Of a DNA stretch of 64,000 nt, positions 26,653 to 38,074 are shown piece after piece; positions within the stretch are counted from its first letter, which is position 1; each line of letters begins with the position of its first letter. The translations under genes and the position numbers were made by a program. Source of the stretch: Apoderus coryli (Eukaryota > Arthropoda > Insecta > Coleoptera > Attelabidae); NCBI GenBank assembly GCA_911728435.2, contig OU452211.1, forward strand, positions 4,960,001 to 5,024,000, read 5' to 3'. The notes beneath the pieces are model-generated. The model did not search any database. It was not told the origin of the DNA and saw nothing but the letters and a program-made list of their open reading frames with translations.

Positions 26653-26815
26653 CTGGATATAGTTGGGACATTGTTTTGTAATTTAATTACAATTATTGTT
26701 GCTGTATACATTTTATGGAAACTAAATTGTAACTAAGTAATTATAAAAACATGACAGAGTTATTTGAAATACTTTCAAAACTTACTGACACAGTGACCTG
26801 ACGTTTATAAGACAA

Positions 26816-28545
26816 ACTCATTATTATTATTTTATTATTATTTAAGATACACTGCCCAGACAGATAAATAATCCAATTAAAGGGCAGTAAAAATTACAGT
26901 AAATTCTTAATATCTAACACTAAATTTATATTCAAAGAAATATATTTTTTATACAAGACAAAGTTGAATTAAAAATATCAATTTGCTCGGACACAGAGTT
27001 ACAAGTATGGCACATAAAATATAAAGGGGAACGCAACAATAAATTAGTACGCGGGGCCGGAAAGTAAAATACGATTCCGTTATTACGTGTACGTAGATTT
27101 GGGACACAAATGGAATCTGGCTTAAAAAATCTTAAAGAGCAATACTAGAGCGGAATATTCTCTCCGAGTATTTAATGGTACTAGATTAAAACGGTTTAAC
27201 AGAATATCATGAGGAAACCCAATGGATGGATAAACCCCATCAACCCGAAACCACAGCAACTTGGCAAAACGACGCTGGATACGTTCAATATTATTCATAT
27301 GTATGGCATACATAGGATTCCATACTACAGATGCATATTCCAGTTTAGATCTGACAAATGCGTTGAAAAGAATAATGAGAGTTTGAGGTGTCACAAACTC
27401 TTTCGAATTGCGCACAATAGAACCCAGAGATCTATAGGATGCTGAAACTATATTATTGTAATGATTAGTAAAGCTCAGTTTACCATCAAACCAAACACCT
27501 AAATCTTTAAACTCATCGCAAGTTGTTAATGGACTATTATTTATACGATATGAAAATTTGACAGGGTTTATTTTCCGTGTATAGGAAACACTAAAACATT
27601 TATCAATATTCAGATAAAGATTATTACGGACACACCACTCATATACAACATTTAAATCGTCCTGAAGATGAGAACAATCTTCAGTACTATTAATGACAGA
27701 ATATACTTTGAAGTCGTCAGCATATAATAACGAACTATTTGTAAAGCCACTAGAAATATCATCGATAAAACACAGGAACAACAATGGTCCAAGGACAGAG
27801 CCCTGGGGAACACCAGATGACACTTTAAAATTTGCGGAACGAAATCCTCGACTTTCCACATACTGAAATCTATCCTTCAGATACGACTTCAAAAGCAGCA
27901 GTAAATTATAAGATAGTCCATAACGACACAGTTTACGCAGTAGAATACCATGATCAAGTCTATCAAAGGCTTTAGAAAAATCAGTGTAGATTACATCTAC
28001 CTGACCCCCGTTATCAAGTGGCTCAGTTAAAAACTGTGTAAAAAACCAATAAATTAGTTGACGTAGAACGACCGGGAAAAAAGCCATGTTGTACCGATGA
28101 AATCTGACGCCTAACATGGTTCATAATAATATCCTGGAGCACAAATTCAAAAACTTTAGAAAAACACGACTGTATGGAAATTGGTCTATAATTTGAAATA
28201 TCCTGTTTATCTCCCTTCTTATGAACCGGCGTTACTCTAGAAGATTTCCAACCAGAGGGGAAACTACACGATCGCAAAGAAACATTGAATATTGTACACA
28301 ATGGTTTAGTAAACACAGTGGCACAATCCCTAATTACAAAAGATGGTATACCATCAGGACCCTTATGTTCAACGAGGAATTAACATTAACGTTTTCCGAA
28401 TTTGCTGCTGGAATTGTGGGTCGCCGAAATGATGGCAGCAATTTTAGTAGCGGGTTTTCTAAACTTTATTTGGGGCTACACAAAATCGTATTTCTTTTCG
28501 GAAACTGCGACGATTTTATACGGTTTTTACTGTGGCCCTCATGAT
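26816..28545 (-). mobile_element. Jockey/CR1-class LINE, 5'-truncated, one frameshift
   Basis: Largest reverse-transcriptase remnant in the window. The minus strand reads WKSSRVTPVHKKGDKQDISN-YRPISI (28.02-28.3 kb), then after a frameshift near 28,040 DNGGQVDVIYTDFSKAFDRL, GVPQGSVLGPLLF, SSLLYADDFKVYS (YADD catalytic box, intact), DKCFSVSYTRK, DLGVWFDGKLSF, FVRSKLEYASVVWNP and IERIQRRFAKLL, stopping at 27,122. The 3' end is ATT-rich (TAATAATAATAAAATAATAATAA on minus) near 26.82 kb. It lies in the Tgi intron in the same orientation as the gene. The endonuclease half is absent. The YADD-containing frame stays open for about 330 codons, so the insertion is relatively young. Confidence 0.88.
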
Positions 28546-28671
28546 GTAATTAAAAAATAGTCCATTTCGCCATAGTGGCGTCCCATTTTAATTTACAATT
28601 TAATTTAGTACAAAATGTATACTATAGCAACTATTTTAATTCAATATAAAGCAGAAAATATAAAAAATTAC

Positions 28672-28798
28672 CTTTATCCAACCACGGCTGCCACAAGGTC
28701 GTAGCCTTGGCTTGAGTTCCATTCACAAAACCACTATTTCGGGCACGCATTTTTAACGAGATTCTCAACAATTCTTGTACAAAATATGGAACATCCAT
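28672..28798 (-). CDS. Candidate alternative first exon of Tgi/Vgll4
   Basis: From an ATG at 28,798 (context GAATTATGG) 42 codons run to GATAAAG|gtaatt: MDVPYFVQELLRISLKMRAR, then NSGFVNGTQAKATTLWQPW and LDK. It ends in phase 1, exactly what the PPxY exon at 22,834 needs, giving LDK-D-ESSKSQ. The composition is protein-like (amphipathic, Trp-containing), unlike the surrounding relics, and it shares strand and lies within the large Tgi intron. I do not recognise the peptide. It could instead be the first exon of an unrelated gene or chance. VGLL4 is known in vertebrates to use alternative first exons, which makes the idea reasonable. Confidence 0.4.
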
Positions 28799-28819
28799 AA
28801 TTCTGTACTGCGATCGCAA

Positions 28820-30470
28820 AAATTAAATAAACAATTAAGAAGAATCACAAAGTTGTACAAAAACTTTTCACACAAACGTACATAACTCTAATTAATAAAC
28901 TAGTGTGAGCCTCAGAGTAGCCCTTTGATGGGAGATGTGTAAGATTTAATGGTAAATAGTAAATAGATTCTGGTTTCATTCATAAGAAGCAAGAATGATA
29001 GAAGAGGAGGCACGCCATCAGGTAGAGAGAAGCCGCCGCGGTCCAGGTTTAATTAGTTTTTCATCTTTTTTGTTGTCCTTTTCTCTGTCCATCTTCGTTT
29101 ATATAAAATGATATCAATAGTCTTTAAGATGTTATGTGGTAAAGGCTATAATCGCCTACGGCGAACTACAGTTTGGGTTTTGACCGGTTCATGTTTTTTA
29201 CGTGTTTCCTTTTTGTTTTTTTAATGATACGCATAGGCGCCGAGGTAAACATTTTCTTTGATTCCTATTATCATGAACGGAACAAGAAATTATTTGCAAT
29301 ATGTAAAGGTCTAAAGTTAAATAAAGAAATAATCCATGGCATGTATGGCACAATATCGTTAAGCGTTGAGAAAACGTCAAAACTTAAGGCTTAAAAAAAT
29401 TACCAATTCCAAATTTGATACAAAAAATCGTTTTATATAAATATTTCTAATTTTTTATGAAACTTAAGAGGCGATAATCAGAGTTGGACTAGCATTTTGG
29501 GACCCCACTTGTATCTGTTATTACACAAGCTGTCAAAAAAGTAATCACTGTTTCACACGGTCCTTTCGGACATTCAAACCGTGGTTAGCGGACGAAAATT
29601 GGTATCATTGTATAAGTGTTAATGATGCCAGGAATAATATTCTTAAGGCGATTTATAATCCTTCAACCCTACGCCAATCCTCCGTCCAGACTGACCTATT
29701 TGGCAGTACTAGATGCTTGTGAACGAAAAACAATAATAAATTCCCGATTTTTTCTTCAGTGGAACAGCATGCAATTTATCAACATCGAGCGTAAGATATG
29801 AATGGTTCTGAAAGAGACATTTATCTTGTATCTGGAATATATGAAAGGCCATCCATGAAAGAAATCAAAAAAGGAGGAGAAGGTGAATTGATTGTTTATT
29901 TATCTGGAAAATAGCAGTTATTTTCCTAAACTCTCAGGACTACCGAAAGTGTATAAATCGTAGACATCATCCTTGATGCCATTCTTATGTTCTCGGATAA
30001 GAATATCCAGATCATTTCGCAAATCAAAAATTGGGTCCCTCCTCGTGTATTTGTTATTAAGAATAATTATCCCGGTAATATATCATCGTATAAACTACCA
30101 GACATCAATACTGGCACCGATAATGACTTTTCAAAAGCTGTGCGCATTGAAGAATAAAATTACTAAAAACAAGATTCACAATACGAAAAAAAAAACAAAA
30201 TTAATTCTGAAAGATACCTACCTACCGCTTAAAGAAATACCTTTTAATGAAGTAGTAAAGTACTTTACGGCAAGGTCGGCTTGGTTTATTTTTTTATGTT
30301 TATTATACTTGATTGTCTTTTTAATTTCAATATACGAGGCGTTCAGGAATATTGAGTCTCCTCTCCTTAAAACGTTTTGCAGCCAAAAATAAAGAAGACA
30401 ATTTACTTTAGATTTATTAAAATTTCCCTCAATGATAAGACCATATTTTGCTTCTTCTTTTTTTTTTGGT
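28820..30470. other. Tgi intron, unassigned open frames
   Basis: Contains a 139-codon plus-strand open frame (29,973-30,392) with basic and hydrophobic stretches, including a hydrophobic segment WFIFLCLLYLIVFLISIY near its end, but no recognisable family. It is probably a fragment or chance. Nothing else is supported. Confidence 0.3.
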
Positions 30471-30785
30471 TTATTTAATTATCAATACGTTTCGTGCGTG
30501 ATTACACACATCTTCAGCGACACAGCTCCTACAATTAAATAGCAACTCAACAAAAAACACATAACATGAATAATACATTTTTTATAAAATAACTATTTTT
30601 GACATTTTTTTATTTATTTCCTTAAAGCCATTTAATTATTAAATAAGTAAGGTATGTGTCAAATATTTTTATTGCACATTTCGTATCAAGATAATATGAT
30701 GATGAGTGTTTGTCAAAAGAACATAACGCGAGACTATACATTCCGTAACATAAAAACTAGGCGTTTTCGGATATGGGTATATATA

Positions 30786-31529
30786 CGAGGGTTGCTTTTT
30801 ATATTTCGGGATTTGGCAACCCTGGTGTTGCAATCTGGCAACTGACAGCTCTATCATAAAGTTGGATATTTTTGAGGTTATACGTACTAATAGATTCATC
30901 GCGGCCCAAAAATGGAATTAAATCGTGAACATTTTCGTGCGATTATTTTTCCGAGAACCATTGATGCTGTGCGCGAACTGATATTGCAAGATCGTCATGT
31001 GACCTATCAAGAGATTGAGACAACCTTAGGCATTAGTGGGTCCAGCATACATTCAATATTGCATAAACATTTGACTGTCGAAAAAATTTGTTCGCGTTGG
31101 ATCCCACACAATTTCTCATTCGCTCAAAAAAAGGCTCGTCTCGATTGGTCGAAAGAAATATTCAAAAAACACGATCGCGGTGCTTCGAAACACGTCTATG
31201 AGTTCGTGACAGGTGATGAATCGTGGATTTACACGTATGAGCCCGAACGTAAACAGCAGTCGACTGTATGGGTGTTTCAAGATGAGCCAAATCCAACAAC
31301 ACACACTACAAGTAAATAAACAAGATGTACCTGAGGAAGGCGAAGCCGAAACGTTGTACGTACTTTGACATGAAATAAACATATTTCAAAAGGAAAAAAA
31401 AAATTGCTTATAAGAACCTTAAAAACCAAGAAAGGAAAAGAATAAAAAAACTGTAACAAGGTTCAAGAAAAATACATTACTAAAATATTTGTTTTTGTTC
31501 TCTAATCCCGAAATATAAGGCAACCCTCG
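30786..31529 (+). mobile_element. Internally deleted, chimeric mariner with intact ends
   Basis: Terminal inverted repeats CGAGGGTTGC(TT)TTTATATTTCGGGA (left) and its complement at 31,505-31,529, flanked by TA on both sides as expected for mariner. Plus-strand ORF 30,912-31,319: MELNREHFRAIIF start, abrupt jump to helix-turn-helix 2 (VTYQEIETTLGISGSSIHSI), linker HNFSFAQKKARLDWSKEIF, then first catalytic Asp in VTGDESWIYTYEPERKQQST. It stops after 135 codons versus about 345 for a full mariner, so the DDD domain is lost. The 3' half is replaced by unrelated sequence with the CCGAAACGTTG motif and an A-rich end (31,315-31,405). Confidence 0.9.
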
Positions 31530-32290
31530 TATTATACAAAAAAAACCTCAACTACCACTCATTCAAATATTTCGCACTTATTTACTAACACCCGGTATTT
31601 ATTTAACAATAATAATTGAAATATAGATTTTTACTAGGTATATTCGTTTTTCTTTTATTTTTTCCTTATGATCAGACCTCATAGAACAATACACTCTAAT
31701 ATGTATATTCATAAACTTCAAAGCAACTTCCGTTATCACCGGAAATGCAGCATAACAATTTGGTTGAAAAGCTTTTGTACACTTAAAAAATATGCGTATT
31801 ACGAGTATATTAACTCCGAATCTATTAACGACTTACTTGTGATAACTTTCCGGTCCGCGTTCTTTAAGCAAATTATTTTTTCAAATTTAAAATTAAATTG
31901 CTAATTAAACATAAATCACTAAATGTGACTTCACTCACAGGAAACTTATTAATGATAATTTAATTATTTATATCCAGAAATAGACATGTTGAGAATAATA
32001 ACTTAAACAATAATAACTTTGTAGAATTATAAAAAATTTCGAGAAATTGAAATTAAATTGAAAAAGAGTAATTAAGAGAAAACTGTGTAAGCATAGTATG
32101 TTTTTTTAAATAAAAATGTTTTTTTTTATATTATATTTAGTTGATATAAATATTAATTTCTTAGAATTATATTATTATTAATTTGAAGTCACAGAATTTA
32201 TTCTTATCCTTATTTTATTTTTATGGGACGCTTACCGCGCCCTATTTAGATTTTGGTTAATCCTTTAAGGCAGTGATCGCCAACCTTCAG
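31530..32290. other. Tgi intron, nothing recognised
   Basis: AT-rich. The 78-codon open frame at 31.67-31.9 kb has no recognisable features. Confidence 0.4.
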
Positions 32291-32327
32291 AATGTATTGA
32301 GCACCTTCGGTAATTGTAGAATGCACA

Positions 32328-33501
32328 GTGAGCCACTTTTTTTCTTATAACGGTTATAAATCAAGAAGCTACCATGCAACATCAGGAGTACCTCAAGGTT
32401 CGAATCTGGGACCACTACTGTTCAATCTTTTTATTAACGACCTGGGAAAGAATTTAAAATCTGAAAGATTGATTTTTGCTGATGATCTGAAGATCTACTC
32501 CACTGTGGACTCTGTTGACGGCTGTCATGTTTTGCAAGACGGTCTGAACTTGGTCGGGGATTGGTGTGATGCTAATAATATTATGCTGAACCCGGTAAAG
32601 TGTAAAGTTGTGTCATATACTAGGAGAGCGTTCCCTATTGATTTTGAATATGCGATTCATGACTCTGCATTGTCACGTGTGGAAACTACCAGGGATCTTG
32701 GTGTTGTGTTCGATTCGCGCTTTACCTTCAGCGAACACATAATGACGATGATAGCTGGTGCATCCAAGGCATATGATTACATCGTTAGAAATGGCAGATC
32801 TTTTCGCAATATTAATACGCTAAAAAACTGTACTTCGCGTACGTCAGATCCAAACTTGAATATTGCTCTCTGATCTGCTATGGTTGTTACAAGCAGAACA
32901 TCGAAGTAGTGCAGCGCAAATTTTTGAAGTACCTTTGCTTTAAATCCGATGGTAGTTATCCTGAGCGTGGCGCGCCGTATGGCTATCTAAAGGGCAGATT
33001 TGGTGTGCAATCATTGCAATTGCGGCGGGATCTTGCATGCATAAGCAATGTTTGTAAAGTGTTTAATGGCGTTATTGATTGTCCTGAGCTGCTTGAAGGA
33101 TTCCGTCTTACTGTTCCGCGAATAAACTCAAGAAACTACCAATTATTTCATTGTGATAGAGCTCGAACAAATATTATGTTGAGGTCCCTATTGTCCACTA
33201 TGTCTCGCACGTTTAATGTGGTGTGCCGGAATTGTGAGTTGTTTCATGATACATTGAAATATATTTTGGCGGCCGCAGAACTTGTACCTGGTTGTGATGA
33301 TTGAATTTGATTGTTTATATATTTTTTATGTTTATCTCTTTATTTATATCTCTATTAATTTAATTTACTTCTGTTATGTAAAGTTATCAAGTTATTGATT
33401 GTCTTATATATATTTATATTCTTTGTATTGATACTTTTGTGTGGTTGCTCTGTAACTGGAAATTTTCTGTTGAGCAATAAAGCATTTATTTGTTTATTTA
33501 T
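32328..33501 (+). mobile_element. Jockey-class LINE 3' half with one frameshift
   Basis: Plus strand: TSGVPQGSNLGPLLFNLFIN, RLIFADDLKIYSTVDSV (FADD variant of the catalytic YADD box), NPVKCKVVSYTRR, TTRDLGVVFDSRFTFSEHI, then a frameshift near 32,826 after which FAYVRSKLEYCSLICYGC and VQRKFLKYLCFKSDGSYPER continue to a stop at 33,302. A 3' UTR follows with AATAAA and TTTATTTG repeats ending near 33,501. Same LINE clade as the copy at 26.8-28.5 kb (similar KLEY, QR-FLK and SDG-YP motifs), opposite strand. Confidence 0.88.
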
Positions 33502-33670
33502 TGTCCTCCGTAAATATCACGACCCCATTATTAGGGAACCAGATTTCAATTTTTTGGGGCCTTGGTTTGGTATAGGACGCTATCATACCGGACCTAATCA
33601 AGACCTAAGAAACTATCCTTCATGAGGAGTCCTCCGCATGTCGTTTGGCATGTAGATAGATATGTTGGGA

Positions 33671-33728
33671 GCTACGTACCAGAAATCTCTTCGCGAGCTA
33701 CCAGAATTCTCTTCGCGAGCTACCAGGG
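33671..33728 (+). repeat. Short tandem repeat, ~22-bp units
   Basis: GCTACCAGAATTCTCTTCGC-GA units: three starts of GCTAC..ACCAGAA(A/T)TCTCTTCGCGA with slight length variation (26, 22 and partial). Confidence 0.75.
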
Positions 33729-33854
33729 GCTCGATCGAATAACAATAATTTACATCTGCTTCTGTATCTTTTACGATAACAATTTTCAGTTTCAATTCCC
33801 GTGTTTGAGTCTAATGACTAAGAATGAGGAAGAACGTTTGGTAACCGCATAGTT

Positions 33855-34116
33855 TCAGGTTTCGGACCCGTGAATTGACCTCCAAGATCGTGCGATTTAA
33901 CGCCGCTAGATTATTTTCTGTAAGGATATGTGAAGTTGCTGTCTACGCCGATAAGCCCGAAACAATTGACCACTTGAAAAACAACATTCGCCGCGTTATT
34001 ACCGATATACGGCTATACAAATGTTAGAAAAAGTCATCGAAAATTGGACCTCCAGATTAGACTACGTCCGAGCCAGCCGTGGCGGTCATATGCCAGAAGT
34101 CATATTTAAATTATAA
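33855..34116 (+). pseudogene. Tc1/mariner transposase C-terminal relic
   Basis: Frames combined: PRSCDLTPLDYFL, GYVK, YADKPETIDHLKNNIRRVI, then EKVIENWTSRLDYVRASRGG HMPEVIFKL stop. 'ENW--RL---RASRGGH---V-F' is the C-terminus of the insect Tc1/mariner group with DUF4817 N-termini. Frameshifted and N-terminally truncated. Confidence 0.75.
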
Positions 34117-34692
34117 TGCCAGAAGATTATCTTTCGAATAAAGTAAATTTCATGTCAATTTAAAAAATTCATATTTGTTTTAAGCTGCTTCAAAGTTCTA
34201 CCCTTTATAAGTATCCGAACATTAAATTTAATATATTAATTAGATGAATGTTAATGTTTTTAAACCATAAAAAATATACCACTAAGTCTTTGGTGCAATA
34301 ACCAGACAAAATATTCTTAATAATAAATATAGTTATTTATTGTAACTTACCTACCTACCGTGGAAGTATGTTTTCTCAGACGGAACACTCCCTATACATA
34401 TACTATACATATTTCCGCCAGTGGCGCTGTTCGAGGGTTACGTGGGTCATCTCACCCAGATCTTCATTGAGTTATATTATAAAATTCAACTTTAGTTGTC
34501 GATCAGAAACGTTTCCGCTTGAAGAGAATCAATTCATTTAAAATTCAGGGAGTTTTCTTGTTGTAAATTCATGAATACAGGGTAGTCCGAAAATAATTGA
34601 CGACCAGCAGATATTTTTTATTTAATTTTCGAAATGCGTATTGAATTCTAAGTATGGTTCGTGTACTATGTGATATTTTCCTCAATTTACCA

Positions 34693-34797
34693 GTTAGCGA
34701 GAAAGAAGATCGACAACAGCAGCCCGAGCAACAGCTTGGATGATCAAAAGAAAGGCAATTTAGATAAAGGCAGCATTACAACTAAAGGCCAAGAGTA
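34693..34797 (+). other. Unassigned exon-like open segment
   Basis: After an acceptor-like CTCAATTTACCAG the plus strand reads LARKKIDNSSPSNSLDDQKK then GNLDKGSITTKGQE and TAG, immediately followed by GTACTA. Codon use and hydrophilic low-bias composition look protein-like and differ from the AT-rich surroundings. I do not recognise the family. It could be a terminal or alternative exon, a retrocopy scrap, or chance. Confidence 0.3.
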
Positions 34798-35879
34798 GGT
34801 ACTAGACTATACTGAAATATGTTTATACTTTTTTCTAACTCTGCTCTGTAAGAAATATCAGTAGACTTTTGGCACTTAATTAATTTTGGTATGTACAAAT
34901 TCAATATTTATTTATAAGGAACTGAGTGTTTCTTCGCTCGAATTATAATATATACAGTGTGGCACAAGAATAATGGTCGCCACAGACCTAATACATTCTA
35001 GTAATTAATTTTTAACAATAATAATTATTGGGTAACAAATTATTTTGTTCAAACAAAGCCATAACGTGATCTAAATTTTTCGTGACTAACCCCCGTGTCC
35101 TGCCTACAAGTTAGACCACTGCTATTAATACTGTATCGAGATTAAAAATAAACACAATAATTATGAGAGAAAGAAAATACACAAGAACAATGATGCTAAT
35201 TATAAAAAATAACAATAATAATATCATTCATTAGTAACAAACTGAAATATTTTCAGACCTTGCTGTACCACATATAGTTATCTAGAAATAATTTAATATT
35301 GAGATCACGATTATATAGTCTTGTACTAATTATTATTAAGATTCTTACGTCATTATTAAGGATTACTAATTATTAAAAATAATATACATACCATTAAAGT
35401 GAAAAGATATTATCAACATTGTTTTGTTGAAAAAAAAAATAACTCAGGGTTTTCTCTTTTACTTCAGGCGCCAAATGATGGAGAGATAATTAAATTTGTA
35501 GTTAAGACATTATCATCAATTGTTGATTTAAAGCAAAAACACTTCAATAAAATTGATAAAAACTCGGTTTAGCAAATCTGTGACTCCATATTTATTAACC
35601 CTGCAGCTCTCACGCTTCGCCTAAAATCGCAAAATTTCACGATATAGACACTGGATGATCCTACCTCGCTCCCTAGCTGACTTTATGTTCACGTTGCACC
35701 CTCTGATTAGTTAAATTCAGTCCACTTTCTTCTGCGATATGGTATGAAGTTTGTTGGTCAAATGCAGGTTTGTGAGTGATTATCTCATTGCGCGAATTCA
35801 GGCGTTTGTATTTTCCAAATATATATAGACAATACAGAAATTATTGAAGATCGTCGAATGTTTCTGAGGATCAAACCAG

Positions 35880-36166
35880 TTGATGAAACCACACTTAGTA
35901 TACCGAGCTTCAGTAATATGTATGCCATTCAACAGGAGACAACGTAGTAGAGAACTGGTAGGCATTCCTGAACCCGAACGTGTAACGGCAGAAGATCAAG
36001 CTGGATTTTGTGTATTTTACCCAAGAAGAAAAAACCGAAAATACAAAAAAAGATGCAGCACTTCATTAAAAATTATGCGTAATTATTTGAGTGTAATGCT
36101 GTCTCGTCACAATAAAAAAAACACAATAATAAATAGTGAGAGAAATGCACACGCGCGAGTTCTGTA
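35880..36166 (+). pseudogene. Possible piggyBac-like C-terminal relic
   Basis: The open frame reads CMPFNRRQRSRELVGIPEPE, RVTAEDQAGFCVFYPRRKNR, KYKKRCSTSLK. A Cys-x-x-(C)-YPRRKNRK-x-x-x-C pattern is reminiscent of the Cys-rich C-terminus of piggyBac transposases, but upstream catalytic parts and TTAA ends were not found. Tentative. Confidence 0.3.
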
Positions 36167-36169
36167 GGG

Positions 36170-37020
36170 TTAAGATTGTTCGTTCCTTATGATGACCACA
36201 GTACAAAAATACCCCCGTTTGGTCATAGGTACGCTTCTGTGAATTGTTTGTTTTCTTGACCACTTAGTTTTGATAGGTTTAAGAGCGAGGTTAATGTGAT
36301 TAAACAATTGGCACATAATAATGGTTCCTCTATCTGTCTTGTCGAGATTGCAATAGCATTTATATAGGGCGATCTGGTCGTAGGATCCCTAAGAGAATCA
36401 AGGAACATTTGTATTATTATAACCGTTATAATGATACCAATCTTTTTAATACAAATTTGGTACCTTTATTCAGCCAAAACTAGTTTCTGTTTTCATAATT
36501 GTATTAAATATTGTGTGGAGTTGACTTTGAAAGTTTTTGTTTTCGTTTATTTACAAAATATACTCCTGTTAAACAACTCCTACTACGACTATGTTGTTGA
36601 AAATTGAGCACACACTCACATAAACTCAAATATCCCAGATTTCCAAATACCACATATTATTATATTTGTGATAAATATCTGCAATGCTACAAAATATCAT
36701 ATTTCAGGATGCATTCTTTATGTATTATAATACTGATGCATACAAATATATCGTATTTATTATTTGACAATAAAAGTTATTTATTCATACTGAAAGACCG
36801 AAAATTATTACAATTTATCTTCTTTAATGGTATGCGGTTTTATATTCCCTTTGTACCGAACCATTAAAAACAAACATCCGTTGTATATTTAAAGGCTAGA
36901 GTATTCCGTTTGCCTTTTCAACCGATATACCTAATATAAATTAAATAGTATCAAATGCAAAAAAGATTTATAAATATCATTAACATAATACACTGTGTCC
37001 AAGTTAAGAATGGGGTTAAA
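36170..37020. other. Tgi intron, nothing recognised
   Basis: AT-rich, only short open frames without family resemblance. Confidence 0.4.
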
Positions 37021-37039
37021 CTAGACAAAAGTTGTACAA

Positions 37040-38072
37040 TTTACAATTAACAGAATTGTGGAGCTCTCTCAAAACCACGATCTCATGATCAATGCCTCTA
37101 AGGCTGACGTTCTTGCCTTTGGTAAAAACAGGCGCTTGTTGGAGTTGCAACTGAATATCAAAGTAAATAACTCAAGTTTAAAGTTCTCAACTTCAACAAG
37201 AAATCTTGGCTTGGAATTGGATGTCGAATTGCGGTTTAAGAAGCATCAATATCCAGAGAGCATATTCGTCATTAAAGATGTTATATCCCCATAGGCATTT
37301 ACTATCACAACCTTTGAAAAAAAAAACTTACCGATAGTTTAGTCTTAAGCTACTTTAACTTCTGTGATGTTGTGTATGGACCGTGCCTAGATTGTTCTGA
37401 TAAAGACAGAATTCAAAAAGTTCAGAAATCATGCCTTAGATTCGTGTATGGAATTAGAAAATTTGAGCCCGTTTCGCACAAATTGAGGGAGGCTATGTGG
37501 CTGAGCATGCAGGATCGAAGAAAGCTACATTCGCTAGTTTTATTTCATAATATAATAAATAACCATCGTTCCTCTATACCTCTCTAATAAAATTAAATAT
37601 AGGACTGATGTTCATACGTTGAACTTACGTTTTCGCGGACTTATTTCGCCCCCGCCTCACAAAACTTCATTATTCAAGAGATCATTTACTTACCAAATTT
37701 ATATGCTATACAATAACATACCAGAGGACTTCAAAAAGTTAGGGGTTACAGCTTTTAAGTTTAAATACAGGAATTGACTTTTGGATTTCAAATAGATTTT
37801 TTGTTTAATTTTCCTTTTCAGATTTTTTGTGGAAAGTAGTAAACTTTGATTGTAGTAAAAGGCATGACTAAGGAGTGCAGTTATTGGTTGGACGTATTAG
37901 AAATTTGGTTCTAAAGTTATGAATTTTGGGGTTGAACTTAGAACTTTTTTGAATTGTTTTCAACTCGATTTTGCATATCAATTCATTATTATGTTATGTA
38001 TTTATGATATTCTGACTTAATCTGCACGTTGTTATGATTTGAATGCAAATAAATGTATTATTATTATTGAAT
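37040..38072 (+). mobile_element. LINE 3' fragment, degenerate
   Basis: Plus strand: LMINASKADVLAFGKNRR, STSTRNLGLELDVELRFKKH, then after deletions VYGPCLDCSDKDRIQKVQKS and CLRFVYGIRKFEPVSHKLRE. These correspond to the LINE region 'LN--KS-VL-FG', 'NLG---D--L-F--H', 'Y----------IQ--QN-C-R'. The 3' end is AATAAATGTATTATTATTATTG near 38,050-38,070. A different lineage from the 26.8 and 32.3 kb copies (closer to RTE/CR1-like 'DRIQKVQ'). Confidence 0.75.
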
Positions 38073-38074
38073 AA

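Noticed and set aside
29973..30392. 139-codon open frame with a hydrophobic segment
   Set aside because: No recognisable domain, no splice context, AT-rich codon bias; kept only as a note in the gap entry.
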